Positions 9,138 to 17,493 of a stretch of 39,443 nucleotides of DNA are shown one piece after another. The first letter of the stretch is position 1; every line of letters begins with the position of its first letter. The stretch covers positions 1 through 39,443 of the forward strand of contig CAZOMM010000008.1 of NCBI GenBank assembly GCA_964581165.1, written 5' to 3'. The stretch comes from CAZPAN01 sp964581165 (GTDB lineage: Bacteria; Actinomycetota; Coriobacteriia; Coriobacteriales; CADBOM01). The position numbers were made by a program, and so were the translations under genes. The notes beneath the pieces were generated by a model. The model was not told the origin of the DNA, searched no databases, and saw only the letters and a program-made list of their open reading frames with translations.

Positions 9138-9287
9138 CGGCTAAAGCGCAGTAGCTAAAACATAGCGGCTAAAACGCACTAAAACACAACATACTCATTC
9201 TAAAAATCCTCTAAAAACTATGTTGAGTTTCCTCTAAAATCCAGTCTAGAAGTCCTCTAAAATCGAGTGCAGCAATCCTCTAAAATC
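9122..9287. repeat. Two private repeat arrays after asnB, one with an exact 23-bp period
   Basis: Array A (9122-9190) repeats GCGGCTAAAGCG-like units and includes the asnB stop codon. Array B repeats CCTCTAAAA at 9208, 9231, 9254 and 9277, an exact period of 23 bp with diverged sequence between copies. It lies between convergent genes (asnB + and moaB -). No gene is visible here. Confidence 0.85.
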
Positions 9288-9302
9288 TCTAATGTCTTGC
9301 TG

Positions 9303-9776
9303 CTAGTGTCCTTGGCCTGCCATCATTCCGACCGCATGATCAAATTGCTCATAGATTCCCTCCCAATTCTCCTTAGCAGCCTTGAGGCTTCCTGGGAGGT
9401 TGACAACTAGCACGGTTCCGCGCTGCATGCAAAGGGCACGCGATAGCATGGCTCTTCCAGTCTTGGTCAGCGAGTAGGCACGCATGGCCTCGGCAATGCC
9501 TGGAACATTGCGATCACAGACATCCATTGTGGCTTCGGGGGTTACATCTTTGGGGGACAATCCGCTGCCACCACAGGTAAGTACGATATCCACCTTGATT
9601 TCGTCGCAGGCTCTAATGATCTCGCGGCCTATTGTTTCGCGATCGTCTTTGACTATCACGTGGCTGGCGACCTCCCAGCCCTGCTCGCGGATTAGTTCTT
9701 CTAGAGCAGCGCCTGCAGTGTCTTGATCAATCGACCTTGTATCCGAGCATGTGATAATTGCAAACCTGATAGACAT
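9303..9776 (-). CDS. Molybdenum cofactor biosynthesis protein MoaB/MogA family
   Basis: This 157-aa protein probably adenylylates molybdopterin, the step before molybdate insertion. Family motifs are present: ITCSDTRS near the N-terminus, the substrate-binding TCGGSGLSPKDVTPEA, and VVNLPGSLKA near the C-terminus. AGGAGG precedes the ATG with good spacing. It is the last gene of the minus-strand operon mobB-moaA-moaC-moaB. The 60-bp gap from moaC contains a TTCTTGTTT triplet repeat. MoaB and MogA are hard to tell apart from sequence alone, so no symbol is given. Confidence 0.92.
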   Translation of the reverse strand: MSIRFAIITCSDTRSIDQDTAGAALEELIREQGWEVASHVIVKDDRETIGREIIRACDEIKVDIVLTCGGSGLSPKDVTPEATMDVCDRNVPGIAEAMRAYSLTKTGRAMLSRALCMQRGTVLVVNLPGSLKAAKENWEGIYEQFDHAVGMMAGQGH

Positions 9777-9836
9777 TGCCGCCTCCTATTTCTTGTTTTT
9801 CTTGTTTTTCTTGTGTTCTAAGTTATAAAGCACCGC

Positions 9837-10424
9837 TTACTCTCGAGTCCAAAGCCCTGTGCGCCCGCCCTCTTTGCGCAGCAGGCGAATCCCTTCTATC
9901 TCCATCCCTCGATCTACTGCCTTACACATGTCATAAATCGTAAGACAGGCAACCGAGGCAGCAGTAAGCGCTTCCATCTCTATTCCAGTTTTGCCATCAA
10001 CTCCAGTTGTGGCAACAATGTGCAGCCCCACGCGGCCATCTTCTCGCTGTCCAGGACTTATTGGCTCAATGTCGATTTTGGCCTTGGTTATATTTAGTGG
10101 GTGGCACATCGGGATGATGCTAGATGTAGCTTTGGCACCCATGACTCCAGCCACCCTGGCAGTAGCAAGCACATCCCCCTTGGCTGCTTTTCCTTCCACA
10201 ATCATGCTGAGAGTGTCTGGATGCATAAAGATTGAAGCTTCGGCTATTGCCATGCGCGAAGTGATCTCCTTTTTAGAAACATCCACCATGCGCACTTCCC
10301 CTCGCTCATCTACATGAGTAAGTGTGTCACGTCCAACATCGGGATTTTGTGCTTTGCCGGCATCTAGCCCACCGGGCCATTGCCTTGAGTTAGAAGTTGC
10401 TGACGGTGTGTCATTTGCTGTCAT
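9837..10424 (-). CDS. moaC: Cyclic pyranopterin monophosphate synthase MoaC
   Basis: MoaC (195 aa) converts the MoaA product, 3',8-cyclo-7,8-dihydro-GTP, to cyclic pyranopterin monophosphate. Visible signatures: MVDVSKKEITSR, PMCHPLNITKAKIDI, and GKTGIEMEALTAASVACLTI followed by DMCKAVDRGMEI. The ATG at 10424 begins one base after the moaA stop, in the arrangement TAA-G-ATG, and its ribosome-binding site GGAGG is formed by the last Gly-Gly codons of moaA. A longer frame to 10481 exists but lies inside moaA. The N-terminal 35 residues are a poorly conserved Ser/Asn-rich tail before the core. Confidence 0.96.
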   Translation of the reverse strand: MTANDTPSATSNSRQWPGGLDAGKAQNPDVGRDTLTHVDERGEVRMVDVSKKEITSRMAIAEASIFMHPDTLSMIVEGKAAKGDVLATARVAGVMGAKATSSIIPMCHPLNITKAKIDIEPISPGQREDGRVGLHIVATTGVDGKTGIEMEALTAASVACLTIYDMCKAVDRGMEIEGIRLLRKEGGRTGLWTRE

Positions 10425-10425
10425 C

Positions 10426-11433
10426 TTAGCCTCCGATTTTAGACATGTTTCTGTCGGTTCCAACCCTGTTGTGATGAGCATCGGGCTTGTTGCGAAGCGC
10501 CCTATATAAGGCGTTCCTTACATCATCATCGGTTCCTGTGCGAAGAGCTGTTTTTACGTCATACTCCTCATCAGAAAATAGACAAGGGCGCAAATAGCCA
10601 TCTGCCGTAAGTCTTAGTCTGTTACATGATGCGCAAAAGTGATTTGAAATCGATGAGATAAATCCCAGTGTTCCAAGAGAACCGGGCAATCTGTAATAGG
10701 AGGCAGGGCCACTTCCCTCAGGACGCTTGACCTTACCTGCTGGCTCTAAGGTACCCAAGCCAGCTTCGGAACATGCAGTATTAATTATCTCCCTAAGTTC
10801 GTCGGAGGGAATCACATCGTTTTCGTTCCAACCAGCATCGTGAACACCCGCCTGATGACCCACAGGCATAAATTCGATAAAGCGAACATGCAGCGGACGC
10901 TCTATTGTCATGCGTGCAAAGCTCAAAAAGTCCTGATTAAGCGAGCGAATTACTACACAGTTGAGTTTGATTGGATCAAAGCCCACTTTAAATGCTGCAT
11001 CTATTCCTGCAAGCGCATCTTCAAGATTTCCCCTGCGGGTGAGGTAGGAAAACATGTCTTTATCCAGTGAATCCAAGGAGATATTGACGCGCTTGAGCCC
11101 CGCTTCTTTGAGTTCAGCGGCCATCTTAGGCAGCAGAGCTCCGTTGGTAGTCATAGCCACCGACTCAATGCCTTCGATCCCATTGATTTGCCTTACCAAA
11201 TCGACAATACCCTTGCGAACCAGAGGCTCACCGCCTGTGATCCTTATGGTTTTAATACCCTCGCCTGCAGCAATGCGTACAAAATGTGAAATCTCCTCGA
11301 TGCTGAGCATGTCGGCATGACACATCAACTGCACCCCTTCTTCGGGCATGCAGTACAGGCATCTATAGTTGCATTTATCTGTAACTGAGATTCTGAGATA
11401 TTCGATGCTGCGCCCCAAGTGATCTATAGCCAA
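10426..11433 (-). CDS. moaA: GTP 3',8-cyclase MoaA
   Basis: Radical SAM enzyme (335 aa) for the first step of molybdenum cofactor synthesis. The N-terminal cluster motif CNYRCLYC places ligands at Cys21, Cys25 and Cys28. TGGEPLVRKG is the SAM-binding block. The C-terminal second cluster is present (CASCNRLRLTADGYLRPC), and the protein ends in the Gly-Gly needed for activity in MoaA proteins. The start is TTG at 11433, immediately after the mobB TAG, with GGGAGG upstream inside mobB, so translation is probably coupled to mobB. The weak start codon may tune MoaA amounts. Confidence 0.96.
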   Translation of the reverse strand: MAIDHLGRSIEYLRISVTDKCNYRCLYCMPEEGVQLMCHADMLSIEEISHFVRIAAGEGIKTIRITGGEPLVRKGIVDLVRQINGIEGIESVAMTTNGALLPKMAAELKEAGLKRVNISLDSLDKDMFSYLTRRGNLEDALAGIDAAFKVGFDPIKLNCVVIRSLNQDFLSFARMTIERPLHVRFIEFMPVGHQAGVHDAGWNENDVIPSDELREIINTACSEAGLGTLEPAGKVKRPEGSGPASYYRLPGSLGTLGFISSISNHFCASCNRLRLTADGYLRPCLFSDEEYDVKTALRTGTDDDVRNALYRALRNKPDAHHNRVGTDRNMSKIGG

Positions 11434-11979
11434 CTATCTCGCCTCCCAAGCTAGTTCTAAGCAAATGAAATCTGCAAGCTCGTCTGCATCGTTAAGACCA
11501 AATACGGGCACATCTGCTTTTTGTGCCTCGGCAGCCCTTGTACTGCTATCTGTTATAAGAGCAAACAGTCTAGCTGTATCAATTGCAGCTTTTTGAGTGC
11601 AAGCCATGCGGCAAAGCTCTATTGGACGTATTGCTTGGTTCTTAAAGCCTTCTGCCAAAATTACGTCGCACTCATTGGCAATTTCGCTTGCAAGATCAGC
11701 CAAATCTTTTTCTTTCTCGGGTTTTCTTCTTACAACGTACTCAATGGGCGAAGATAAAACAGTGCAGCTGGCTCCTGCCTGCGAATATCTAGCAGAGTCT
11801 GCACCCTCGACATCTGTTGGTGAGCTGTGACCATGGTGTTTGATCACGCCAACTCGCAAGCCCCTGTTGACAAGCACAGGGATTAGCGATTCTAAGAATG
11901 TGGTTTTACCTGAACCGCTCCAGCCCGAGATTGTAAATATTTTGGAAGCATGGCAATCTGAGCCAGATCTTGGAGCCAT
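11434..11979 (-). CDS. mobB: Molybdopterin-guanine dinucleotide biosynthesis adaptor MobB
   Basis: A GTP-binding protein (181 aa) assisting attachment of GMP to molybdopterin. The Walker A motif GWSGSGKT spans residues 19-26, followed by GLRVGVIKHHGH and the ILAEGFK motif, all typical of MobB. It is the first gene of the operon, with a purine-rich GGAGAGTGAGAAG sequence before the ATG. The gap to the divergent ligA (11980-12360) contains a repeat array. Moco made here would serve a molybdenum oxidoreductase not encoded in this window. Confidence 0.94.
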   Translation of the reverse strand: MAPRSGSDCHASKIFTISGWSGSGKTTFLESLIPVLVNRGLRVGVIKHHGHSSPTDVEGADSARYSQAGASCTVLSSPIEYVVRRKPEKEKDLADLASEIANECDVILAEGFKNQAIRPIELCRMACTQKAAIDTARLFALITDSSTRAAEAQKADVPVFGLNDADELADFICLELAWEAR

Positions 11980-12116
11980 CTTCTCACTCTCCGCAACATT
12001 AAGTTTTGATATTTAATATTCCGAGGATATTAGCACCTTGTGTAGACAATAGGTGTAGATCCAAGCCGCTCGGGGCTTAAAATCGACAGCGCTGCGACTC
12101 TGGCATTCCAGCATGC

Positions 12117-12243
12117 ATTGCGAGTGCGGGTATTGCGAGTGCCGGGTATTGCGAGTGCCGGGGCATTGCGAGTGCCGGTATTGCGAGTGCCGGGTATTGC
12201 GTGCACCGTGTACTTCATGCACCGCGTATTGCGCACGCCCATC
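12117..12243. repeat. Tandem repeat, about 16 bp x 7 (ATTGCGAGTGCCGGGT)
   Basis: ATTGCGAGTGC-type units start at 12117, 12132, 12148, 12165, 12180, 12196 and 12228 (a diverged copy near 12212), giving periods of 15-17 bp. The first copies are almost perfect, later ones decay to TGCACCGTGT. The array lies between the divergent mobB and ligA and keeps one frame open, which artificially extends the ligA reading frame upstream. Confidence 0.9.
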
Positions 12244-12360
12244 CAACAGTTGTGCCAATTCTGCTTTAACATAAGGTTTGTAAGCCTCATTTTTGCTAGA
12301 AGTTTTTTGCAAGGAGTTTTTACAAGGGGAAGATTCGAGGAGAAGATAGTGGAGTCTCAT

Positions 12361-14532
12361 ATGTCTGACACGCCCAAAGATCCGGAGCTCACATTGGCCA
12401 AGGCCACAGAAAGAGTGCAGGCTCTGCGCAAGGAGATCGAGCACAATAGCCGGCTTTATTACGAGATGGACGCACCCGAGATTTCGGATTCGGCCTTTGA
12501 CTCTTTGATGCGCGAGTTGCATTCCTTAGAAGCTGCCTATCCTCAGCTTTTAACGGCGGATTCCCCAAGCCAGCAAGTTGGTGGATATGTTGGGGAGCAT
12601 TTTGCTCCCGTCGTGCACGACAGGCGAATCTACTCCTTGGATAATGCGATGAATATAGACGAGCTTGAGGCTTGGATGGACAGGGTCGAAAAGACCTTAG
12701 GCCACTCCCCAAGATATGTCTGTGAGCTCAAGATAGACGGATCTTCTATCGCTCTTACCTACGACTCGGGCCGTCTAATTCAGGCAGCTACCAGAGGCGA
12801 TGGAACCACCGGCGAGGACATCACCGTCAACGCGATGGCTGTATCCGATATTCCCCGCGAACTGTTCCCAGAGGCTCTCTCCCAGATTAATCCTGGAGCC
12901 AAAGTTGAGTTTAGGGGAGAGGTCTACATGTCAAAGGAGCGCTTTGAGAGGCTCAACACTCAGCTGGCTGAGGAGTTTGAATTAGAGCATTCGAGGAGCG
13001 ACTCTCTGCCCAAGCTCTTTGCAAATCCACGTAATGCAGCTGCTGGTAGTATGCGACAAAAAGACGTACAAGTTACTCGCAGTCGTGGACTGGAGACTTT
13101 TATTTATGCGATTTCTCGTGCCGACGATCTGCCTGTGACAGGCCAGTGGGAGTTGCTCTCATTTCTAAAAACCTGTGGATTTCATGTTAATCCCAACATC
13201 AAGCTTTGCGAGTCGCGCGATGAGCTTGTTGGCTTTTGTCAGGATGCCATGGATCTGCGTGATGGTTTGCCTTACGAGATTGATGGGGTTGTGATTAAGG
13301 TCGACTCTTTTGCAGATCAAGAGTTGCTGGGTTTTACCACTAGGGCACCTAGGTGGGCTATAGCCTTTAAGTTTCCACCAGAAGAAGTCACTACTGTTCT
13401 GCGTGAAATTGTGGTGCAGGTTGGACGTACTGGCGTTCTTACTCCGGTTGCTGAGTTTGATCCAGTGAGGGTTTCTGGCTCGGTGGTCGCCAGAGCTACG
13501 CTTCATAACATCGATGAGGTCAGGCGTAAAAATGTGATGGTGGGAGACACCATTATTATCCGAAAGGCAGGAGATGTAATCCCCGAGGTGGTGGGGCCTG
13601 TAATCGAAATGCGGCCATCTGATGCCGTGCCTTTTGGGATGCCCAAAAACTGCCCTTCTTGTGGTGAGCCGGTTTATGCCGACTCTGATGGTCCTGCTGT
13701 TCGCTGTGTGTCATCCGATTGTCCTGCTCAGCTTCAGGCTAGGCTTGAGCACTGGGTGAGCCGTGGCGCAATGGATATAGATGGATTAGGCCCTGTTGTT
13801 ATCTCCAAGCTCATTGAGGCTGGTAAGCTCACAGACGTTGCAGGTTTTTACCATCTAAGTGAGGATGATATAGCCAATCTCGAGACTGGGTCTATGAAAT
13901 ATGCTCGCCAGATGAGTGTCAAGGAGCGTGAAAAGACTGGCGATTATGAGCAGGTTCCCTCCTTGGTTGGACACGTTGAGGCTGCCAAAATAATCGATCA
14001 GCTCGAGCAATCAAAAGCTCGAGGCTTAGCTCGCGTGCTTTTTGGGGTATCCATTCGCAATGTGGGAAAGACCGTGGCAGAGTCTCTGGTTAAGGTTTAT
14101 CCCAGTTTTTGGAAGCTTGCACAGGCCAGTGCCGAGGAGCTGGCTGAGGTAGATGGAGTAGGCCCAGTAATTGCTGCAAGTATCTGCAATTTTGTTAAGG
14201 TTGAGGCCAATATCCGCATGATGCACGATTTAGAAGAGTCGGGCCTTGTGCTAGAAGAGGAGCTAGACGAAAGCAAAGCTCAAACGCTAGCAGGCCTTAC
14301 CTTTGTTTTAACAGGAACCCTCGATGGAATGTCTCGCCAGCAGGCCGAAGCAGCTTTAAAAGAATTTGGAGCCAAGACCTCAGGTTCTGTTTCTTCAAAA
14401 ACCAGTTATGTTGTAGCAGGCCAAAACGCCGGTTCCAAACTAGATAAGGCCAATAGGCTTGGAGTGCCCGTGTTGGGGCAGGCAGAACTAGAAAGAGTTC
14501 TCGAAACTGGCACAGTTGACTGGCTAGAGTAA
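12361..14532 (+). CDS. ligA: NAD-dependent DNA ligase LigA
   Basis: Seals nicks during replication and repair using NAD+. The start at ATG 12361 (723 aa) fits the family N-terminus and has GGAG 6 nt upstream; the frame stays open back to 12118 only through the repeat array. Domains in order: Ia and adenylation domain with catalytic Lys124 in ELKIDGSS, OB fold, a four-Cys zinc finger (CPSC, then CVSSDC), helix-hairpin-helix repeats (DGVGPVIAASI), and a C-terminal BRCT domain (LAGLTFVLTGTLDGMSRQQA onward). Length and all key residues look normal. Confidence 0.97.
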   Translation: MSDTPKDPELTLAKATERVQALRKEIEHNSRLYYEMDAPEISDSAFDSLMRELHSLEAAYPQLLTADSPSQQVGGYVGEHFAPVVHDRRIYSLDNAMNIDELEAWMDRVEKTLGHSPRYVCELKIDGSSIALTYDSGRLIQAATRGDGTTGEDITVNAMAVSDIPRELFPEALSQINPGAKVEFRGEVYMSKERFERLNTQLAEEFELEHSRSDSLPKLFANPRNAAAGSMRQKDVQVTRSRGLETFIYAISRADDLPVTGQWELLSFLKTCGFHVNPNIKLCESRDELVGFCQDAMDLRDGLPYEIDGVVIKVDSFADQELLGFTTRAPRWAIAFKFPPEEVTTVLREIVVQVGRTGVLTPVAEFDPVRVSGSVVARATLHNIDEVRRKNVMVGDTIIIRKAGDVIPEVVGPVIEMRPSDAVPFGMPKNCPSCGEPVYADSDGPAVRCVSSDCPAQLQARLEHWVSRGAMDIDGLGPVVISKLIEAGKLTDVAGFYHLSEDDIANLETGSMKYARQMSVKEREKTGDYEQVPSLVGHVEAAKIIDQLEQSKARGLARVLFGVSIRNVGKTVAESLVKVYPSFWKLAQASAEELAEVDGVGPVIAASICNFVKVEANIRMMHDLEESGLVLEEELDESKAQTLAGLTFVLTGTLDGMSRQQAEAALKEFGAKTSGSVSSKTSYVVAGQNAGSKLDKANRLGVPVLGQAELERVLETGTVDWLE

Positions 14533-14631
14533 GATTTTGCTACATCAACTTTCGCTTCTTTAAGCGATCTGCGCGGATTTCGGCATCAGTCATAGAATCA
14601 AAACGCGTTTTAAGGGGCGCAGAAAGAGAAT

Positions 14632-15117
14632 CTACAACTTGGCTGCTAGATCCGCAATCCAGCTTTTAATCTGTGACTCACTGGCTCCATTTAGAACTTT
14701 TCCGTCAATCCATTCAACATCTGAGCCAGTTAGGGCAGAAAGATCAGATGTGGTTTTACCTAGCGGGCTACTACCAGATGTTGCAAAGGGAATAACTTTT
14801 TTGCCAGCAAGGTCTACCGACTCAACAAAATTCCAGATGATATGCGGGGCTGTATACCACCAAACCGGAAAACCAATAAAGACCGTGTCATAAGCCGAAA
14901 GATCACCGGGTAACTCGGCTATCTCGGGACGAGAGCTGGGGTCTTCCATCTCGATTGTGCTACGACTATTCTTGTCGTTCCAATTTAGATCAGCCGATGT
15001 ATAGGCTACAGATGGACGAATTTCAAAAAGATCTCCCCCAACTACACTAGCCACTTTTTTGGCGAGTTTAGCGGTGGTTCCAGTTGCAGAAAAGTACGCT
15101 ACGAGTGTCTTTTTCAT
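14632..15117 (-). CDS. Flavodoxin
   Basis: A 161-aa FMN-binding electron carrier. The phosphate-binding loop is FSATGTTAKLA near the N-terminus, and IGFPVWWYTAP supplies the aromatic residues that stack on the isoalloxazine ring. The C-terminal GSSPLGKTTSDL is typical of the Flavodoxin_4 group. AAGGAG precedes the ATG. Partners are not encoded nearby, so it may serve general anaerobic electron transfer or a stress role. The 99 bp between its stop and ligA hold a possible relic reading MTDAEIRADRLKKRKLM on the minus strand, too short to call. Confidence 0.92.
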   Translation of the reverse strand: MKKTLVAYFSATGTTAKLAKKVASVVGGDLFEIRPSVAYTSADLNWNDKNSRSTIEMEDPSSRPEIAELPGDLSAYDTVFIGFPVWWYTAPHIIWNFVESVDLAGKKVIPFATSGSSPLGKTTSDLSALTGSDVEWIDGKVLNGASESQIKSWIADLAAKL

Positions 15118-15180
15118 TTAAAAGCTCCTTTTTATTTATCCTTACTTTTGGCACACCAAAGCACTAAAGCACCAAAGCAA

Positions 15181-15205
15181 ACGCGGACAGATGTTCCGTC
15201 CGCGT
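15181..15205 (-). terminator. Hairpin, probable terminator of the aminotransferase transcript
   Basis: ACGCGGAC (15181-15188) pairs with GTCCGCGT (15198-15205) around a 9-nt loop. Read on the minus strand it is followed by TTTGCTTTGG. It lies 170 bp downstream of the aminotransferase stop and 64 bp upstream of the flavodoxin start on the same strand, so it may end the first transcript or attenuate the second. Confidence 0.5.
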
Positions 15206-15373
15206 CCAAATATTACAAGCTTAAGTTAGCTTTAAGGCAATTGCATACATCAAAAAGAGTGCCAAATAGTTCAGCCTCAGAAGAAGCTCTCAATGATCAG
15301 CTCATTTAACTGCCCTTAGAACTGTCCTTTAGACTGCCCTTGGGCAAAAAATGGATGCCTGTCTTGTGTCTGT

Positions 15374-17185
15374 CTATGCTTGCCGATAATGCGCAAAGAA
15401 GTCGGCTAGATCCTCCATAGCCTCGCGAAGAACTTCCATTCGCGGTAGATAGACGATGCGGAAGTGATCTGGGTGATCCCAATTAAAGCCACCGCCACGT
15501 GTGATTAAAATCCGCTTTTCGTGCAACAGATCCAAGGCAAATTGCTCATCATCACGGATATTAAATCTCTCTGTATCCATTTTAGGAAAGACATAAAAGG
15601 CTGCCTTGGGCTTTACAACTGTTATTCCTGGAATAGCATTAAGGGCTTCGTACACAAAATTGCGTTGCTCGTAAATACGTCCACCAGGGACAACGTAGCT
15701 TTCAACGCTCTGATGTCCCCACAGAGCGGTTTGTACAATCGACTGCGCAGGCACATTTGAACAAAGCCGCATGTTAGAAAGCATGTTTATGCCGTAAATG
15801 AAATCTTTGGCGCAGCGTTTATTTCCTGACAGAATCATCCAGCCAATTCTAAAACCTGCGATCATGTGAGACTTTGACAAACCCGAGAAGGTAACGCAAA
15901 ACAGATCGGGAGCCAAAGAAGCAATTGATACATGCTCATAGCCGTCCATGCAGAGCCTATCGTAGATCTCATCCGAAAAGATCATCAGTTCATACTTTCT
16001 GGCAAGATCAACGATTTGTTCCAAGATCTCGCGCGGATAAACTGCACCTGTTGGATTATTGGGATTGATAATTACGATGGCTTTGGTGCGCGAGGTGATT
16101 TTAGATTCCATATCGGCTATATCTGGGCACCATTCAGCCTGTTCATCGCATATATAGTGCACGGGGACTCCACCGCTAAGCGTGGTGACTGCTGTCCAAA
16201 GAGGATAGTCGGGAGAGGGGATCAAGACCTCGTCTCCGTCGTCAAGCAGAGCTTGCATGCAAAGGTTTATAAGCTCCGAAACACCATTTCCGGTATAGAT
16301 GTCGTTCATATCCACATTGGGAATCTTCTTTATCTGCGAGTATTGCATGATTGCCTTACGGGCCGAGAACAGACCTCGCGAATCGGAGTAGCCCTCGCAC
16401 TCGGGCAGCTGTTGACGCATGTCTGTGATGACCTCATCGGGTGTGCGAAAACCAAAAGGAGCCGGATTTCCAATGTTTAATTTGAGGATTCTTAGCCCCT
16501 CAGCTTCCATGCGTGCTGCCTCGTCTGCAACTGGTCCTCTAACGTCGTATAGAACATCATCGAGCTTGCTAGACTTTTTGAATTCACGCATGGATCGTCT
16601 CCTTTGTCTTTTTTTAACTGTGTTGTTGGTGATTGTATTGCTGCCTGTACGGGACTTGCTTGTGTTTGATGTCTGGTCTGTGTTCGGTTTCGAGTCTGTG
16701 GCTGTTGCTGGGCCTGTGGCTGTTGCTGGGCCTGTGGCTGATGGCGAGTTTGTGCCAGAGCTCTGGCCTGTGTCTGATGTTGAACTTGTGTCTGGGCCCG
16801 AAAGCAGCCAATCAACATCAACCTCTAATATGTTCGAGAGTAGCTCGGCTACCTTTTTTCTGGGAAGAGTTTTGCCGCTTAAATATTGGCTCACCTGACT
16901 CTTTCCTAGCTTAAAACCTCTGTTTTGAGCAATTCGGATAAGGTCAGCCTGTTTCATTTGCTTACGCGACATTGCCTGAGCCAGTCTGCTGGCAAAGTCT
17001 TTATTGTTAGAGCTGCCAAGAACTGTTTTTGAACTTTTGGGATCTTTGGTTTCGTCAGCTCCATCGGCTCCAGCAGCTCCAGCGGTTCCACTAGCTCCAC
17101 CAGCCCCACCAGCTCCAGCGGCTCCTTCGGCGACCCAGCAGCATTGTGAGAACTGCGGTACCAGATGCGGCATTAGATGCAGCAT
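15374..17185 (-). CDS. XRE-type HTH regulator fused to an AlaA-type alanine aminotransferase
   Basis: 603 aa from the ATG at 17185, which has GAGAGGAGA upstream. Residues 1-60 are low complexity (Gly/Ala repeats 21-44). Residues 61-130 form a Cro/C1 helix-turn-helix (KQADLIRIAQNRG, SQVSQYLSGK). Residues 131-198 are a Ser/Thr/Pro linker with repeats such as GPATATGPATAT and a basic end. From Met199 the protein is a complete PLP fold-type I aminotransferase close to E. coli AlaA: LKLNIGNPAPFG, INPNNPTGAVYP, and PLP lysine in FSGLSKSHMIAGFR. AlaA makes alanine from pyruvate and glutamate. MocR regulators also join DNA binding to an aminotransferase fold, but through a GntR domain. The aminotransferase keeps its catalytic residues and should be active. 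Confidence 0.93.
   Translation of the reverse strand: MLHLMPHLVPQFSQCCWVAEGAAGAGGAGGASGTAGAAGADGADETKDPKSSKTVLGSSNNKDFASRLAQAMSRKQMKQADLIRIAQNRGFKLGKSQVSQYLSGKTLPRKKVAELLSNILEVDVDWLLSGPDTSSTSDTGQSSGTNSPSATGPATATGPATATDSKPNTDQTSNTSKSRTGSNTITNNTVKKRQRRRSMREFKKSSKLDDVLYDVRGPVADEAARMEAEGLRILKLNIGNPAPFGFRTPDEVITDMRQQLPECEGYSDSRGLFSARKAIMQYSQIKKIPNVDMNDIYTGNGVSELINLCMQALLDDGDEVLIPSPDYPLWTAVTTLSGGVPVHYICDEQAEWCPDIADMESKITSRTKAIVIINPNNPTGAVYPREILEQIVDLARKYELMIFSDEIYDRLCMDGYEHVSIASLAPDLFCVTFSGLSKSHMIAGFRIGWMILSGNKRCAKDFIYGINMLSNMRLCSNVPAQSIVQTALWGHQSVESYVVPGGRIYEQRNFVYEALNAIPGITVVKPKAAFYVFPKMDTERFNIRDDEQFALDLLHEKRILITRGGGFNWDHPDHFRIVYLPRMEVLREAMEDLADFFAHYRQA
16589..16605 (-). promoter_or_regulatory. 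Internal ribosome-binding site and ATG at the canonical AlaA start
   Basis: Inside the fusion gene, AAAGGAG (minus strand, 16599-16605) stands 7 nt before the ATG at 16591-16589. This ATG encodes Met199 (MREFKKSSKL), which aligns with the first residue of ordinary AlaA proteins. The spacing and strength match the best start sites in the window, so a free aminotransferase of 405 aa could be made as well as the fusion. Confidence 0.65.
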
Positions 17186-17219
17186 CAAATCTCCTCTCTT
17201 AGAATAAAAATGCAAAGCC

Positions 17220-17355
17220 AAGTTCAATTTAGTCAATTATTTGACAGAGCAGACACCTCGTTTCTACAACTAAGTTCAATTTTCATAAAAGCTAAATTGA
17301 ACTTAAGTAAGAATAGCGTTCAATTTTTAGATGTCAACTTCAAAAAGTTCAATTT
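17220..17355 (-). promoter_or_regulatory. Promoter with five AAGTTCAATTT boxes (operator array)
   Basis: The box (A)AGTTCAATTT occurs at 17220-17230, 17272-17282, 17318-17326 (core GTTCAATTT) and 17345-17355, and inverted at 17294-17304. The second and inverted copies form a 12-bp inverted repeat with an 11-bp spacer. On the minus strand a promoter reads TTGACA (17337-17332), 16 bp, TATTCT (17315-17310), and the 17318-17326 box lies between these elements. A repressor bound there would block transcription, most simply the gene's own HTH domain. Confidence 0.7.
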
Positions 17356-17471
17356 TCCAACTTCAGGCCTTTTCAAACTTTTTCAAATCGGCATCAAATA
17401 GGCAGCCACCTAGCACAACTTTCCACATCCGTCATATCCACCAAATATCCGCTGCCGGATCTTTCTCCCGT

Positions 17472-17493
17472 TAACAATTGTTAGCGCTATACT
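17472..17493 (+). promoter_or_regulatory. Palindrome TAACAATTGTTA and -10 TATACT before the CoA-disulfide reductase gene
   Basis: A perfect 12-bp palindrome (17472-17483) lies 4 bp upstream of TATACT (17488-17493), 63 bp before the GTG start. No good -35 element is visible at the right distance, which would fit a promoter that needs an activator or is covered by a repressor. Confidence 0.4.

Noticed and set aside
12118..12360. 81-residue N-terminal extension of LigA
   Set aside because: It is coded by the 16-bp repeat array, has no family similarity, and a good ribosome-binding site precedes the ATG at 12361.
14533..14631. Short minus-strand peptide MTDAEIRADRLKKRKLM between ligA and flavodoxin
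   Set aside because: It looks coding-like and may be a gene relic, but 17 residues without start signal or recognisable family are not enough to annotate.
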